A stretch of DNA of 64,000 nt from Luidia sarsii (lineage: Eukaryota; Echinodermata; Asteroidea; Paxillosida; Luidiidae), in assembly GCA_949987565.1 (NCBI GenBank), contig OX465107.1:1059001-1123000 (forward strand), given 5' to 3'. The position numbers and the translations under genes were made by a program. Shown piece by piece: positions 33,601 to 43,319 of the stretch. The notes below the pieces were generated by a model that was not told the DNA's origin, searched no databases, and was given only the letters and a program-made list of their open reading frames with translations. Position 1 is the first letter of the stretch; every line of letters begins with the position of its first letter.

Positions 33601-36260
33601 AAGACATCACACAGGGCTTACGGTATCTTAACCAATGGCCACAGTGCCAATGACCCATTGGGCTGATGACAATAGTCTGCACTCTTACCTGAGAGCATGA
33701 CAGGAAGACCTCTAACTCGTTGGGACTGCACACGATGCACTCAACCTTGGCCGTGTGCGCCCTCAACGTCAAGACTGATGACTGCGTAGACAAATCCCAC
33801 ACCTTGATTCTGTCTCAAACAAAATGGAAACAGAGATCCATCCACACACATCAAAAGGCGTAACAAAAAATGCAGTTTCAAGGCAAACATTCATTAAACA
33901 TTCATGGAGGAAAGAATGCTTATATTTTTTTGAATCTTAAAAGGAAATCTTTAAAAAGTACAGACATGATGATTCGATCCTAACACAACCTTCCTCAAAA
34001 GCAGTCATTTTTATCTGATCATTTTTTATGGTTTCGGCCAAGAAGTTTGTCTGGCTGTCTTTCTTACACACCAAAACATTTCAGAGTTACCGACTCTTAT
34101 CAGAGCCAGACTTCTTCTTGAAAGGGAAGTACTACATGGTGTCACTGCAAACCTTTTCCACCATGCAAACCTTGAAGTCTTAACAAAAGCAATTGCATGC
34201 GACACCAGCAAAACTACAAAGATCCTGGATCCTTTTAAAGATCCTTTTAAAGATCAAACAAAAGGTTGAGATTTGTTTCTCTGGCTTTGACGGATTCTTA
34301 CAGTTTATCTGAGGAGCCACTGATGACTCTGGTCTTGTTGGAGTTGATGCTGATGCTGTGGACGGCGTTGTCGTGCTCGTACAGGTAGAAGAGATTCCTG
34401 AAGGCACTCCGGCTGTTGACCAGCTGCCAAACCTCAATCGCACCTGATGAGAAACGTCCAAATCAAAAGCGCGTAACTCAGGTAAGATTCCAAAACTAGA
34501 TATCTGCCCTGTGAATAGGTGGTGGTGTACACTCAAGAGTCTGCCACAGGCTTTCACCTGCATATTAAAATGCAGGATGGTCCAACTCACAGCAATTTTT
34601 GCAAGTCACCTTGAGAATGTATCTTCAAGAATCAAGACCACCGCTGGAGAGATACAGGAACGTCAAAGTCAGAGCCACAGGGTTTTGTGCGAAGATTACA
34701 ACACCCTTGGGGAAAAAACGTACCCTGCCAACTTAGGGCTTTAATGAGGGAGAGTGAGAGACTGAGACAGAGGAGAAACCATAGGCCCATCCACCACAAT
34801 TCATATCAGAAAGAGATCTGATCGTTTCAAAATGCTTTTGCCAACTACGATAGAAGCACAAAGATTCCAGCAGGAAACAGATCTTTCATCCATCTAGTCT
34901 CCTTGCTCAAACTGGTTCCCAGTCAGTTTTTCCTTTGTTTGTTTGACTAAAACCTAATTGTAAAAAGGCACAAAACGGAAGAGATGGAATTACTTTTCCA
35001 GCAGAAGGGCATGAAGTGATTTTAGCATCTGGACGCACTTAAGGCCTTTTGCCAGGCACCTGATGACTTGTTTGCTCGGTGAGGTGCAACCACTGCCACC
35101 GCGTCTACAACATTTGAGCTGTGTCCAGTCAGGGAACTCACCAGAGTCAGAGGCTACGGCCACCCTGCACTCATCGATCCACTGGATGTCGGTGACCCCC
35201 GCCTCTGTCTGTATGCCGGCGCTGCACTTGCCGATGTCCGGCGCATTCTCTGGGTCCTCGTAGAACCACAGCGAACCCGCCCAATACTTCCCCGTCAGCC
35301 CTGATGCACCAAGCATCAACGAGCCATCTGCACAAAAGGACAGGAAATCAGACAAAATTGATTCAAACTTCACTCCCAGCCCAAAAAAATTCTCTCTGAT
35401 TCTCTCTGAATCCAATGCCTAAATGGTTGGCAACGTGAGAGTTTCACAGGTGTTTACGGGGTTCAACCATGACGTCGCGATGTGCAGGCAGGTCCGGGTG
35501 CGGAGTGGTCTGCGGAAGTGTGTGCGCGCGCTTGCACGTGTTGAGCCCTATGACTGTTTCCTGAACAGCAGTGCAAAGCAGCGTCTGGGACATCGCACCG
35601 CGCACGCACACACTTCTGCTGACCACTCCGCACCCGGACCTGGTGACGTCATCAGCTTCATATCCAAGATGGCCACCCCAACTCGGCTCGTCGACCCGTT
35701 CTCAAATTGTTCCCAAAACAAAATGACAAGTATTGGAATCTGTAATTCTCACTGAATCCTCAATGGGCGCGTGGGATGGTTTCACAGGTGTTTTGGGGCA
35801 CAAAAAATCTGGGGATTTCGGTCGGGGGTATTTTTCAAAGATGACATTTCCACATTGCATAGCCACAATCCTTGGACCCTACAGTAACCCGTCCCTCAAA
35901 AATTTAAAATTCGATAAAAAAGGGATGACTTGTCGGGTCCAAGTTACTCGGACTAATCTAGGTTAAACCTTGGCCAACCCTTCAATTCAAATATCACTGG
36001 TATCCTGTGAGTAGAAATGACTAATTAATGGCTAATCAAACATTTGGGCCAACATTACTGGGAATTTTCCCTGAATGCTTTGTCACTTTGTGAAGATACC
36101 ATTCAATGCCGATCAACACCACTCTATTTAACTTGTCCGGATACTGGGCACGCCAAACAAAACCCACCCTTCCCAATCCCAGTTTACTGTACAGACCTCT
36201 GTTGTGCTGCAGAACGTCCACATACTTCTCCATCGACGACGGGATTTTACTCGACGTCAT
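30636..36260 (-). CDS. WDR77: Methylosome protein 50, PRMT5 cofactor (WD40)
   Basis: Eight exons on the minus strand join in phase with GT-AG borders: 36260-36197, 35327-35142, 34443-34302, 33809-33689, 33022-32896, 32354-32243, 31279-31205, 30780-30636, giving 323 residues (human 342). Diagnostic strings are MEKYVDVLQHNRDGSLMLGA, YWAGSLWFYEDPENAP, CSAGIQTEAGVTDIQW, VAVASDSGAIEVWQL, SGSSDKLIKVWDL, GSVLLWDLRKPKPARR and, at the end, HNDFVRGASWDPL then MTCGWDRQVKGHD, in the same order as vertebrate MEP50. The family forms a seven-bladed propeller that binds PRMT5 and presents Sm proteins, histones and PIWI proteins for symmetric arginine dimethylation. The first exon (MTSSKIPSSMEKYVD) is about 20 residues shorter than in human. 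ATG 36260 is chosen because the in-frame codon further upstream is TTG. Introns hold family A, B, C and E repeats. Confidence 0.95.
31324..31622 (+). mobile_element. family A element split by a family C insertion
   Basis: The left part (TAATATACAAAAATGGTTGC to GATCAAAGCAGG) and the right part (AGCAGGACCTTTCTCAAAGG to CAGGCCCTCCTAA) belong to one family A copy. Between them lies a family C element bounded by AGCAGG on both sides. Confidence 0.75.
31392..31548. mobile_element. family C short palindromic element nested in family A
   Basis: Begins GGTGGATTTCACAAAGCC and ends GATGGATTTGATGAAATTG. It shares GATAGCCCATCGT and GCTCATCGTCTTGC with the copy at 18985-19147. The short flanking repeat AGCAGG suggests its target duplication. 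Confidence 0.75.
31790..32125 (-). mobile_element. family A hairpin element, longest copy, in WDR77 intron 6
   Basis: The arms extend far beyond the usual family A length: after the ribozyme-like part they continue through AGAGTGACAAGGACAACACA, a TACATGTACA stretch and GGAAGGGGGAAGAGAGTGAA before a short loop. The head follows the right arm in reverse. CACTAATAATAAT occurs on both sides and may be the target duplication. Confidence 0.85.
32520..32725 (-). mobile_element. family E repeat copy 2 (WDR77 intron 5)
   Basis: Reverse-oriented match to 20715-20930, sharing GTGCTGTTGTCGA, GTCGACAAAGACAATAAAAT and GCTGAGCATTTCATC. Confidence 0.75.
33175..33320 (+). mobile_element. family B half element in WDR77 intron 4
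   Basis: Contains AGTACACACTGCCCGAAATG (stem II 3' strand and decayed GAAAC), GACTCTTTTCAGAGCCGCAC and TTACATGGTGTCATTGCAAA. The left arm is missing. Confidence 0.75.
33491..33574. repeat. 42-bp direct duplication in WDR77 intron 4
   Basis: CAGTGAATACACACA followed by CTAGTTTTTCATCGTTTACT occurs twice head to tail (33491-33532 and 33533-33574) with three differences. Confidence 0.9.
33955..34010 (+). mobile_element. family A fragment in WDR77 intron 3
   Basis: ACATGATGATTCGATCCTAA then CACAACCTTCCTCAAAAGC is a decayed left arm. Confidence 0.45.
34065..34190 (+). mobile_element. family B half element in WDR77 intron 3
   Basis: Contains CCAAAACATTTCAGAGTTAC, GACTCTTATCAGAGCC, TACATGGTGTCACTGCAAAC and the tail CACCATGCAAACCTT. 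Confidence 0.75.
35465..35655. repeat. CRE-containing inverted repeat in WDR77 intron 1
   Basis: Arms at 35488-35535 and 35595-35643 are strongly complementary and share CAGGTCCGGGTGCGGAGTGG. Each is bordered by a TGACGTC motif (35470 and 35644); the right one is a full TGACGTCA cAMP-response element. AAGATGGCC, a YY1-like site, follows at 35667. A GC-rich hairpin at this position could be regulatory or a small transposon. Confidence 0.75.
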
Positions 36261-36764
36261 CGTGAAATCGTGCTCCAACGTATGGCTTCGGCAAAGGTAA
36301 ATCTAAATTAAATGTCACCACCTTTCTAATGTTCAGTCAACACATGTGTTTTGCCGAGGTCAAAGTTCATAAGCGTAGTCTGGTGATGAAATGTCATACG
36401 GTTATGTGGAGGATTCTGCCATTAATAAGTGTGGGACATGGGAGCGGCAGGCCGGCATCAGACATTGGATAATTAATCGCCCCGTCAAGAGAGGGCGCTT
36501 CGATAAATTTGCCTGTCATCTTTTGGAGCACAGACATAATTAATTATTTATTAATGTCTGTGTTTTGGAGCTTTGCGTGCACTCATGAAATGCTTTGACC
36601 ATTCTTTTTAACCCTCCGACCTTTTTGTCTGTATTCTGAGCACCAGGGACCTTTGTGTTGACACACACTCGAAAATGGTATTTTGTAATTATTAACAGCC
36701 AGTAACTTAATTGGCCTGTAGTAGGCCTATAGTACCGTGGTGTACAATTAGCAGTATAGTACTG
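36261..36764. other. 5' flank of WDR77
   Basis: Should contain the minus-strand promoter. Nothing diagnostic is visible apart from a palindromic TAATTATTTATTAATG stretch near 36540. Confidence 0.4.
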
Positions 36765-36935
36765 ATGACGGCCAGAGCATATACTGGCCGGAACGTCGAG
36801 TTACCACTCAGGTTCTTTTCAGAACCATACCTCTTCTTTAAGTTTAAGAGACCTTAGGGCCTATACATGGTGCCACTGCCGCAAACCCTCCTATTGTTTC
36901 ACCCACCATGCAAAGCCTTAAGTCTTATTTAGAAC
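36765..36935 (+). mobile_element. family B element with near-intact hammerhead
   Basis: CTGATGA (36772-36778), a perfect GGCCAG/CTGGCC stem II, then GGAAC in place of GAAAC and a GTC triplet (36795-36797) followed by GAG. One core base differs from an active hammerhead. The family hairpin GGTTCTTTTCAGAACC and the tail CACCATGCAAAGCCTT follow. Confidence 0.8.
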
Positions 36936-37544
36936 AGTATAGTAGTGTTACCTTCCTATCTCTTCTTTTGCCTGCCTCTTTTCCTTACTCCTGGAACAGT
37001 GCCTTGCAGACTCGTCTTAGCGAACCTATCAGATCTGGTGATGTGCCAAAAGCAGCAGAGTTTTCTTTGATAATGTTAAATTGTGACCCGGCACAACGAC
37101 ATGAGGAATATTCCACCAAAACAGTTTTGAGTAAACAACGCCTGAAGTTAAAGTATCTTCACAATTTGATGACAAATAAATTTTCTTTTTGTATTTTCGG
37201 AAATTTTAAATATTTGAGGATATTATATTTGATATCGTTTGAAAGCTAATGGTATAATTATTCTTTCACATCATTAGAAAATCTCAAAATCTCAAAAGTA
37301 GGTTTATTCCTCGTTATGCTGTGCCGGGTCACAATTGGTCAATGGCATATCTTTTATTATTCTGCTCAAGTCCTTGGTGGTGTGGTCCTTGCACGACAGG
37401 TTCAAGATCCTACTGAAACATCTCATTTCACGGCCTGGACTCGATTTTGCAGGTCGGCATCGAGGGCCCCGTGGTCAATTTCACCATCCACCACGATTTC
37501 GCCAACTTTTAACTTACTATCATTTGCAAGGCGCAAGGTGGGCG

Positions 37545-37640
37545 ATGCACATAACAAACCACGCTGTGTCACGACTTACGATGGGAATCATCCATCGTAA
37601 GTTGAGCTAGTATCGCAAGGCTTAGTGAGATCCATCCCAG
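37545..37640. mobile_element. family C element, partial
   Basis: Contains GACTTACGATGGGAATCATCC and ends CTTAGTGAGATCCATCCC, matching the right-hand end of the other family C copies in inverse order. Confidence 0.5.
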
Positions 37641-37734
37641 GTCTGTTTACAGAATGTGATTAATTTGATTTCATACAAATGATCACTCCAATTGACAAGG
37701 CAAGAAAGGCAGTCGACACACCAGGTAGGGCCTA

Positions 37735-37805
37735 TAAATAGATCTTTCAGATCAGCACGGCTGGATTCGAACCACGCCCGAGAACCTGGTGCGAATCCAG
37801 GAAAA
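37735..37805 (-). mobile_element. tRNA-like SINE fragment
   Basis: On the minus strand GTGGTTCGAATCCAGCC is a good B-box and acceptor junction, but no matching A-box or cloverleaf can be drawn, so a functional tRNA is unlikely. Confidence 0.4.
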
Positions 37806-38029
37806 CATTGAGCGCAGTCTCTACGAAACCACAATGAAAGCAATTCGTCGATTAATTTTAACAAAGTTGTCTTTCACGATGATCGAACAGGATTACTTAC
37901 ATCAGTCTATCAGATAAGCAAGTACGATTGTATCCTTGCTACACACGTGTACGCTCTGCTACCTTGTGTTTCCCCCACAAAAATAGCCCCATGATCTTCT
38001 GGTTTATCTTTTATTGCGTCGAAAATGTA

Positions 38030-38150
38030 GAGGCCCGGCGTTTTTAGCCTAAGCTGGCAGACCCTCCTCCTCAAAGAAAACCTCTCTGCTAGGATTGGAT
38101 ATCTTATTTAGCAATTTTGGTAGGTACACCATTTACAACAGTTTTGTATT
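38030..38150 (+). mobile_element. family A element, decayed
   Basis: GGCCCGGCGTTTTTAGCC and, returning, CTGCTAGGATTGG followed by a head-like segment (AATTTTGGTAGGTACACC). Confidence 0.5.
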
Positions 38151-38984
38151 GTTGTAGTACGGAATTGAAGCCTTGTTCCTGTAGGCCTACTCTGTAAATG
38201 ATAGTTCTTCTCGTGCATAGTGGCAGATTGTCTTTGATTTTTGGGTTGCCTTGACTTTATCTGCATATACTAATGTATACATAATTATTACATGTTCATG
38301 CCTATAAATGATGTAGCTCTATGGTATGGACGTGACCTTACCGGTTGTGTATAGGCCTAGCTAGTTATGCCACCATAAACCGGTTGGCCCAACACTGATG
38401 CCGACAGAACTACAGCCGAGAACTTGGTCATGTTTACTCGCCACTCGCCAGTTGCCAGGAAACCCACGCCATTTATCAGGATTTATGCGCATTTAATATA
38501 GGAATGGAATCCATTGTACTCAGTGAAACCCTTAACTTCCTATTCACCGGCTGCCAACCCCATCTCTTGAAAGGTGTGTTTATTTTGGCCTTACGCACAC
38601 TCAAAGTAGAGAGAGATGAACTGATAAACACCGAGTACAAAGCTGCCTGGAAATACTGAAACGGTAAGCCCATTACATCAATATAACTGATGCTTGTAGC
38701 TAGGCTGGTATTAACTAACCAATGTAGTCTGGGAGGACGGGAGGAATTCCTAATCAAACAGGGCAACAATTCGCAAGGGAATGATTATTGTTTGGAAAAA
38801 AATTCAGACGGAAAACCACTCTATTGAATACAAAATTGCCTCGCGCAATTGCATAAACAGCGTCAGAAAAAATGCCCAATAAAGCACTTAACGACAACAT
38901 TGGGTTCTATCCCGACAGACAATGGAACCTTTTACAGTGGTACCTCCAAAACGGATGTGGTATGCCTGATTTCAAAACCAAGAG

Positions 38985-39047
38985 AACCCCCCCCCCTAAA
39001 AAAAAATAATCGAGCAATATTTTTCCCAAATTGGGGGGGGGGGGTTC
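38985..39047. repeat. poly-C / poly-G hairpin
   Basis: A run of about 11 C is followed by poly-A, then about 35 nt later by poly-T-like sequence and a run of about 12 G. The two arms (AACCCCCCCCCC and GGGGGGGGGGTT) are complementary. Confidence 0.75.
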
Positions 39048-40599
39048 CGGATGGAAAATTGGATAGTACGGGTGACCTCTGTGAAAGGTGGAGGTATGCG
39101 AACCATGCAGGGGCCACAATCAGGGCTCTGTCAGTGGGTGGAGAAGTTCGGTCGACCGTGGACTAGGTTCCCTCCCAAGGTGTTTGACGAGTTCGTCCGG
39201 GGGCAACTCCGATCCACCGGGTATCAACGCGATCATTCCCGTCCTACAGGCTCCCCGCCATCGGCCCGTTGGTGAAGCACGCGCTCACTATGCAGCAAGG
39301 AAGGAAGGACGGGGAAGCTGTGATGGAAACTTGAGCTGGGAACTCATCTGAAAGAGCTTGGCGTGTCGGTAAGTACAGCGTATGATTATTGATCTGCATT
39401 GTGTTATGTCGGGGAATAAGATAACATTCGCCATCAATGTTTAGGTCAATATCGTTAGCCTTGTCCATTCTGAGCATGGACCTAATTATTATTAAGACAG
39501 TTTTCGGATTATTCGAGCTCAATTCACGTGCATGTGAGTCTGAAAAGGTGGTAGTATAGTAATCATTTCTTGATCATCGAATGGAATTATGGGTCCTCCA
39601 AGAAGGGGAAACTGTTGGCATGGATATTTGGAGAGTTGTGACATCAGAAGCGGGGGTCTAGTGGATGGTGCTTAAGCCCCCTATTGTGTTCCTGCATCGG
39701 CTGAGTGCTTTACCACATAGTCTTTACAAAGGCACCTGCCCACCACACCAGTCAACTGGCTTCGATTTCCCATACTCTTGATTGGTCGACAGTCCATTCA
39801 CGGCTTTGTGAAGCTCCAGTGTTTATGACCTCAGAATTGCCTTGTGGTGGGTATTCCTCGCTCCCTGGTACAATCCATGATGATGCCATATCGGACTCAA
39901 ACATTGCGCGAACACCGGACAACCGACTGGATAGGACTCCTGTTGAAGATCTCTCATCCAGCAGAACTTAACTCCAAGAGTGACATATTTCACGAGGGCA
40001 CGAGTGAGAGAAGAAAGCAAGAGCCACACTTTGTAGGATTCCTGCCGCAAGGCAGAAAGGTAAACTCAACTGGTACAGCGAGGATTTATTAAGCCGAGTG
40101 CGGATTTAGCAACTGGTTGCTGTGTGTGCTGCGCAAACAAACCATTCGCCACTGATGTCTCTTGGAATAACTGCAGCATCAGTGCTATAACTGTTGTACC
40201 GTGTATACAACTGGGCATGGACGAAGTTCACGGAGACGAAACGGGACGATTCTGAGTCAAAAATTGCCCCAAGATCCGGTCGACATTGGTGTCCTTGCTA
40301 CCGGCATGCGATGAGTACCGAACACCGGTCCAAGAATGGATGACCAGTGAACGACCCTCAGCTCAAACGAAGGCCACCTTAGGGTGTCTCTTTACTTCAG
40401 GGACAGTCCTTGGAAGTTTGCCCAGTGGATGTTCGGGTGTTTTTGCGGAGTTATTACTTGCTCGAGTCCTTGACGTCATGAATGAGTTTGTGGATTAATT
40501 TGAGTCCGTCCAGCGACGTCACTGCGAGGCAGGTATTACCGACGATTGCTTTTTCAAATGTTACTTTCGGGTGTTACAAACTACTCATTGATGTGACCC

Positions 40600-40650
40600 C
40601 AATGTCTGAGGGCCCGACGTTTCGATCCAAGCCGGGTCATTCTGACACGC
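40600..40650 (+). mobile_element. family A single-arm fragment
   Basis: GGGCCCGACGTTTCGATCCA is the family A left arm. Nothing pairs with it nearby. Confidence 0.55.
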
Positions 40651-41707
40651 ATAGATTGGAGAGTAATGGGCTCACTTGTAATGTGTCCGAATATCCGAAC
40701 TATTTCCCGTTAACCACACGATGGGTTGCAATGATCTATTGTTGACCTTTTCCTGAGTTCTGATATTGCTTTCAGAAAGCCGTTGATTAATTTTGTTCCA
40801 CGCTACCACATAATACTTTCCGGGTATTGGTGATTGTATAACGGCAAGACAAGACTAGGTGCAGCTTCCTCGCTCATCCATTTAGAACATGGGTTTATCA
40901 GACTCCAATAATTATTATGTGAAGACGAAATGTCCAGTTATATCAAACGACATTGCAGCGATACTTGCATGGATGTCTCCCCTCCACAGAATGGTCTCCG
41001 TGAAGCTCCGTCAGCCTGGCACGAATGCCCAACAAAACCTGCACCAAATGACGACACTGATATCCACGCCAAACCATTGGGGATAGTTTGATACCCTCGC
41101 CGTAAAACTGGGGTGGACAATTATCATAAACCAACATCAGAATGCCTAGTATCATGTGGACAATATCCATTGTCTGGCACAACCACTTGCCGAAGAAATT
41201 GTTCTTGCAGTTTCCCCCAAATCAGTATTTTTAGAGCATACTGTGGTGGAGAATGTACAAATAGTGAAGTGCATGTTTTGTACACAGTCACGTACTGACC
41301 GTCAGCTTGACACATACCGTCACAAAATCATGACTTTCGGGAAAACTGTCTACTTTTTTTCGGCAATTGGTTATGGCAGACAATGGATATTGTCTACATA
41401 ACACTAGGTGGTCTGATGTGCCGTGGGTTTAGGATTGTGTCCACCCTTTTGTGGTGTAGGCATAGGTATTAAACTGAAATCTTTCCGAAAGTATACAGCT
41501 GTAGTTTAGGTGTCTTGGCAGTGGGGTACATTTCAAAGATGGGTTGGCATTTATGTTCCGTCTGTTCTATCCCTCTGGTGGTTTATATCCTCACAAAATT
41601 TCCTCGAACATGCAATAATGTTCATGACACGCGTTTCCCAGCCGATTCAGGGGTGACGGTCGAACGTTGGAACAATCCGATCTTCAGTGCTGGCCGTCAA
41701 GTGATAC

Positions 41708-41815
41708 ACGAATGATGCAAACTGCTTACTGACCAAATAATTTCCTGTATATTTCAAGAATTTAAGATGACATGGAGTTTCGATGCTAGCAGCACCTTTC
41801 TCCTATAGGCAGCCA
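41708..41815 (+). mobile_element. family A fragment, head plus left arm
   Basis: GATGCAAACTGCTTACTGAC (head) then GGAGTTTCGATGCTAGCAGC and CACCTTTCTCC (left arm). The right arm is absent. Confidence 0.65.
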
Positions 41816-42061
41816 ATAATTCTACATCAGAAGGAGTCGCCAACTTTTCGAATGGTGTCCTTTCCAAAATATCCTTTAACAGAAATGAAATACATCTAGC
41901 CTTATATGCAGTATGAAATACAGTAAATGAAATACAGCTAGCCTTATATGCAGTATCGACAAACACAAATTGACTGCTGTGGAAAGACCCTCATGGCATT
42001 AAGCGGGATTGAGATCTTCCTCGAATTCTGAGGACTTTGAACGGATAAGATCAAGTGGATG

Positions 42062-42289
42062 ATTTGCGGTGACACCATGTAATGCATCTCTTTTGAGGAG
42101 GAGTGTGTGGCTCTGAAAAGAGCCAATGACTCAACGGCCCGTTCTGACGGGCAGAGTACCCACTGCTCGAAACGTTGAGTTACCGGCTCTTTTCAGAGCC
42201 ACAGACTGCTTCTCAAAAGAGATGCGTTACATGGTGTCACCGCAAACCTTCCTCTTGGAACTTCCACCATGCAAACCTTCGTCTTTCTA
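42062..42289 (+). mobile_element. family B hairpin element
   Basis: Outer arms TTTGCGGTGACACCATG and its inverse, inner arms GGCTCTGAAAAGAGCC and GGCTCTTTTCAGAGCC. The ribozyme region reads CTGAC, a GGGCAG/CTGCTC stem II, then intact GAAAC and GTT. Three bases of the first core box appear deleted. It adjoins a second family B copy. Confidence 0.85.
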
Positions 42290-42480
42290 GGATAAATAGG
42301 TTTGCGGAGACACCATGTAAAGGCATTCTCCTGAAGACGAGCAGAGTATACTGTTCGAAACGTCGAGTTCCTCCGGTTCTTTTCAGAACCACACTTACTC
42401 ACAAAAGAGAATTTACATGGTGTCTCCGCAAACCTATTTATCCTGATATTCTCACCATGCAAACCTTCAAATCTCCTTTC
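42290..42480 (+). mobile_element. family B hairpin element, young copy
   Basis: Outer arms of about 32 bp (GGATAAATAGGTTTGCGGAG, continuing to ACACCATGTAAA, against 42414-42445) are perfect complements. Inside is an intact hammerhead core, listed separately, then the family hairpin GGTTCTTTTCAGAACC. The tail CACCATGCAAACCTTC ends the copy. Confidence 0.85.
42328..42367 (+). ncRNA. hammerhead ribozyme motif (family B)
   Basis: The order is CTC, CTGAAGA (42331-42337), stem II GAGCAG/CTGTTC around AGTATA, GAAAC (42357-42361), GTC (42362-42364), GAG. CTC pairs with GAG as stem I, and stem II is fully paired with one G-U. All invariant hammerhead bases (CUGANGA, GAAA, NUH) are present. Cleavage is predicted after 42364. 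Stem III is minimal. Confidence 0.65.
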
Positions 42481-43101
42481 TATACTGTATAAAGACCCTG
42501 AATGTGAATGACAACATTGTCATTGATTGCTCCTCTCTCTAAAACACATTCCGAACATTCTCAGTCTTTGGAGAAAGGTAGAAGAGACAATATTATCGAA
42601 ACTGTATAGTTTGTAGGTAGGGTGGATGATGATGTGAACGAGTTCCCCTCAAAAAATTGAGTGACAACTAGGCCTATTAGGTTAACAGGGCGTTCTTGTA
42701 AGCAATATACCGCGTATAACCTTACCCAAACCTTCCAAATATATCATGACCATGTTTGATTGTACAAGTTCATAGTGCTATTTAGTACAAAAAGGTTTGT
42801 GAAAATACACTATTATATACCACCAGGGTTCCAATGGTGCTTTGTTTGACGTTTATAAAAGATGATTAAATGGAAGTTAATTGATTCTTTTCTGACAGGG
42901 ATGCTGAGGACGTGACTCCACCGTTTACCCCACCGTGCTTGGCGTGGGTAGGGGTACCGTACCATCGCCTACATCCCCCCACCACCCCATCCCTTTGGTC
43001 CCGCTGCGCGACCAAACGGGATCCGGGGGGGCGGTGATGTGGTGAAGGAGACCCTTTTCTCTCTGACGCACCATTCTCTCTGGGAGTGAGTGTTAACAAG
43101 A
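42481..43101. other. non-coding
   Basis: Contains the GC-rich palindrome TTGGTCCCGCTGCGCGACCAA near 42994. No exon is supported before 43102. Confidence 0.4.
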
Positions 43102-43319
43102 ATGGGCAACCGTGGCAACGGATATCAACAGCGGCCCGGTCGTCTGCTGTCCAAGGGGCTGGCATTGGCGGTCCACAATGGCTTCACGCTCCGGGGACCG
43201 GGCTGTAAGGAGCGAGCGAGCCGGGAGGGCCCCCCGGCCAGTCGGAACCCGGCAATCTCCCCACCGGCTCGCAATTGTTGGTCGGTGACTGACATCCAGC
43301 GGAACACCCCACAAAGAAG
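43102..43319 (+). other. candidate alternative first coding exon
   Basis: ATG 43102 opens a 72-residue frame (MGNRGNGYQQRPGRLLSKGL onward) that ends at AAG followed by a donor GTATGA, in phase 2. The acceptor at 48534 of the large exon downstream also requires phase 2, so this exon could splice there and give a different N-terminus for the 740-residue protein. No transcript evidence is available. It could equally be an unrelated open frame in a GC-rich patch. Confidence 0.35.

Larger units (their letters stand above)
36936..42061. other. intergenic, repeats, no confident exon
   Basis: Apart from the small elements listed inside this span I see no coding exon with a domain, good splice sites or a credible start. 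Short open frames appear in overlapping sets on both strands. A local duplication of about 40 bp sits at 41887-41960. Confidence 0.4.

Noticed and set aside
36196..36278. Longer WDR77 N-terminus (EHDFTMTSS)
   Set aside because: The upstream in-frame codon is TTG. The first ATG is at 36260 and the family aligns only from MEKYVD onward.
37735..37805. Possible tRNA gene
   Set aside because: Only a B-box is present. No cloverleaf or A-box at the right distance could be drawn.
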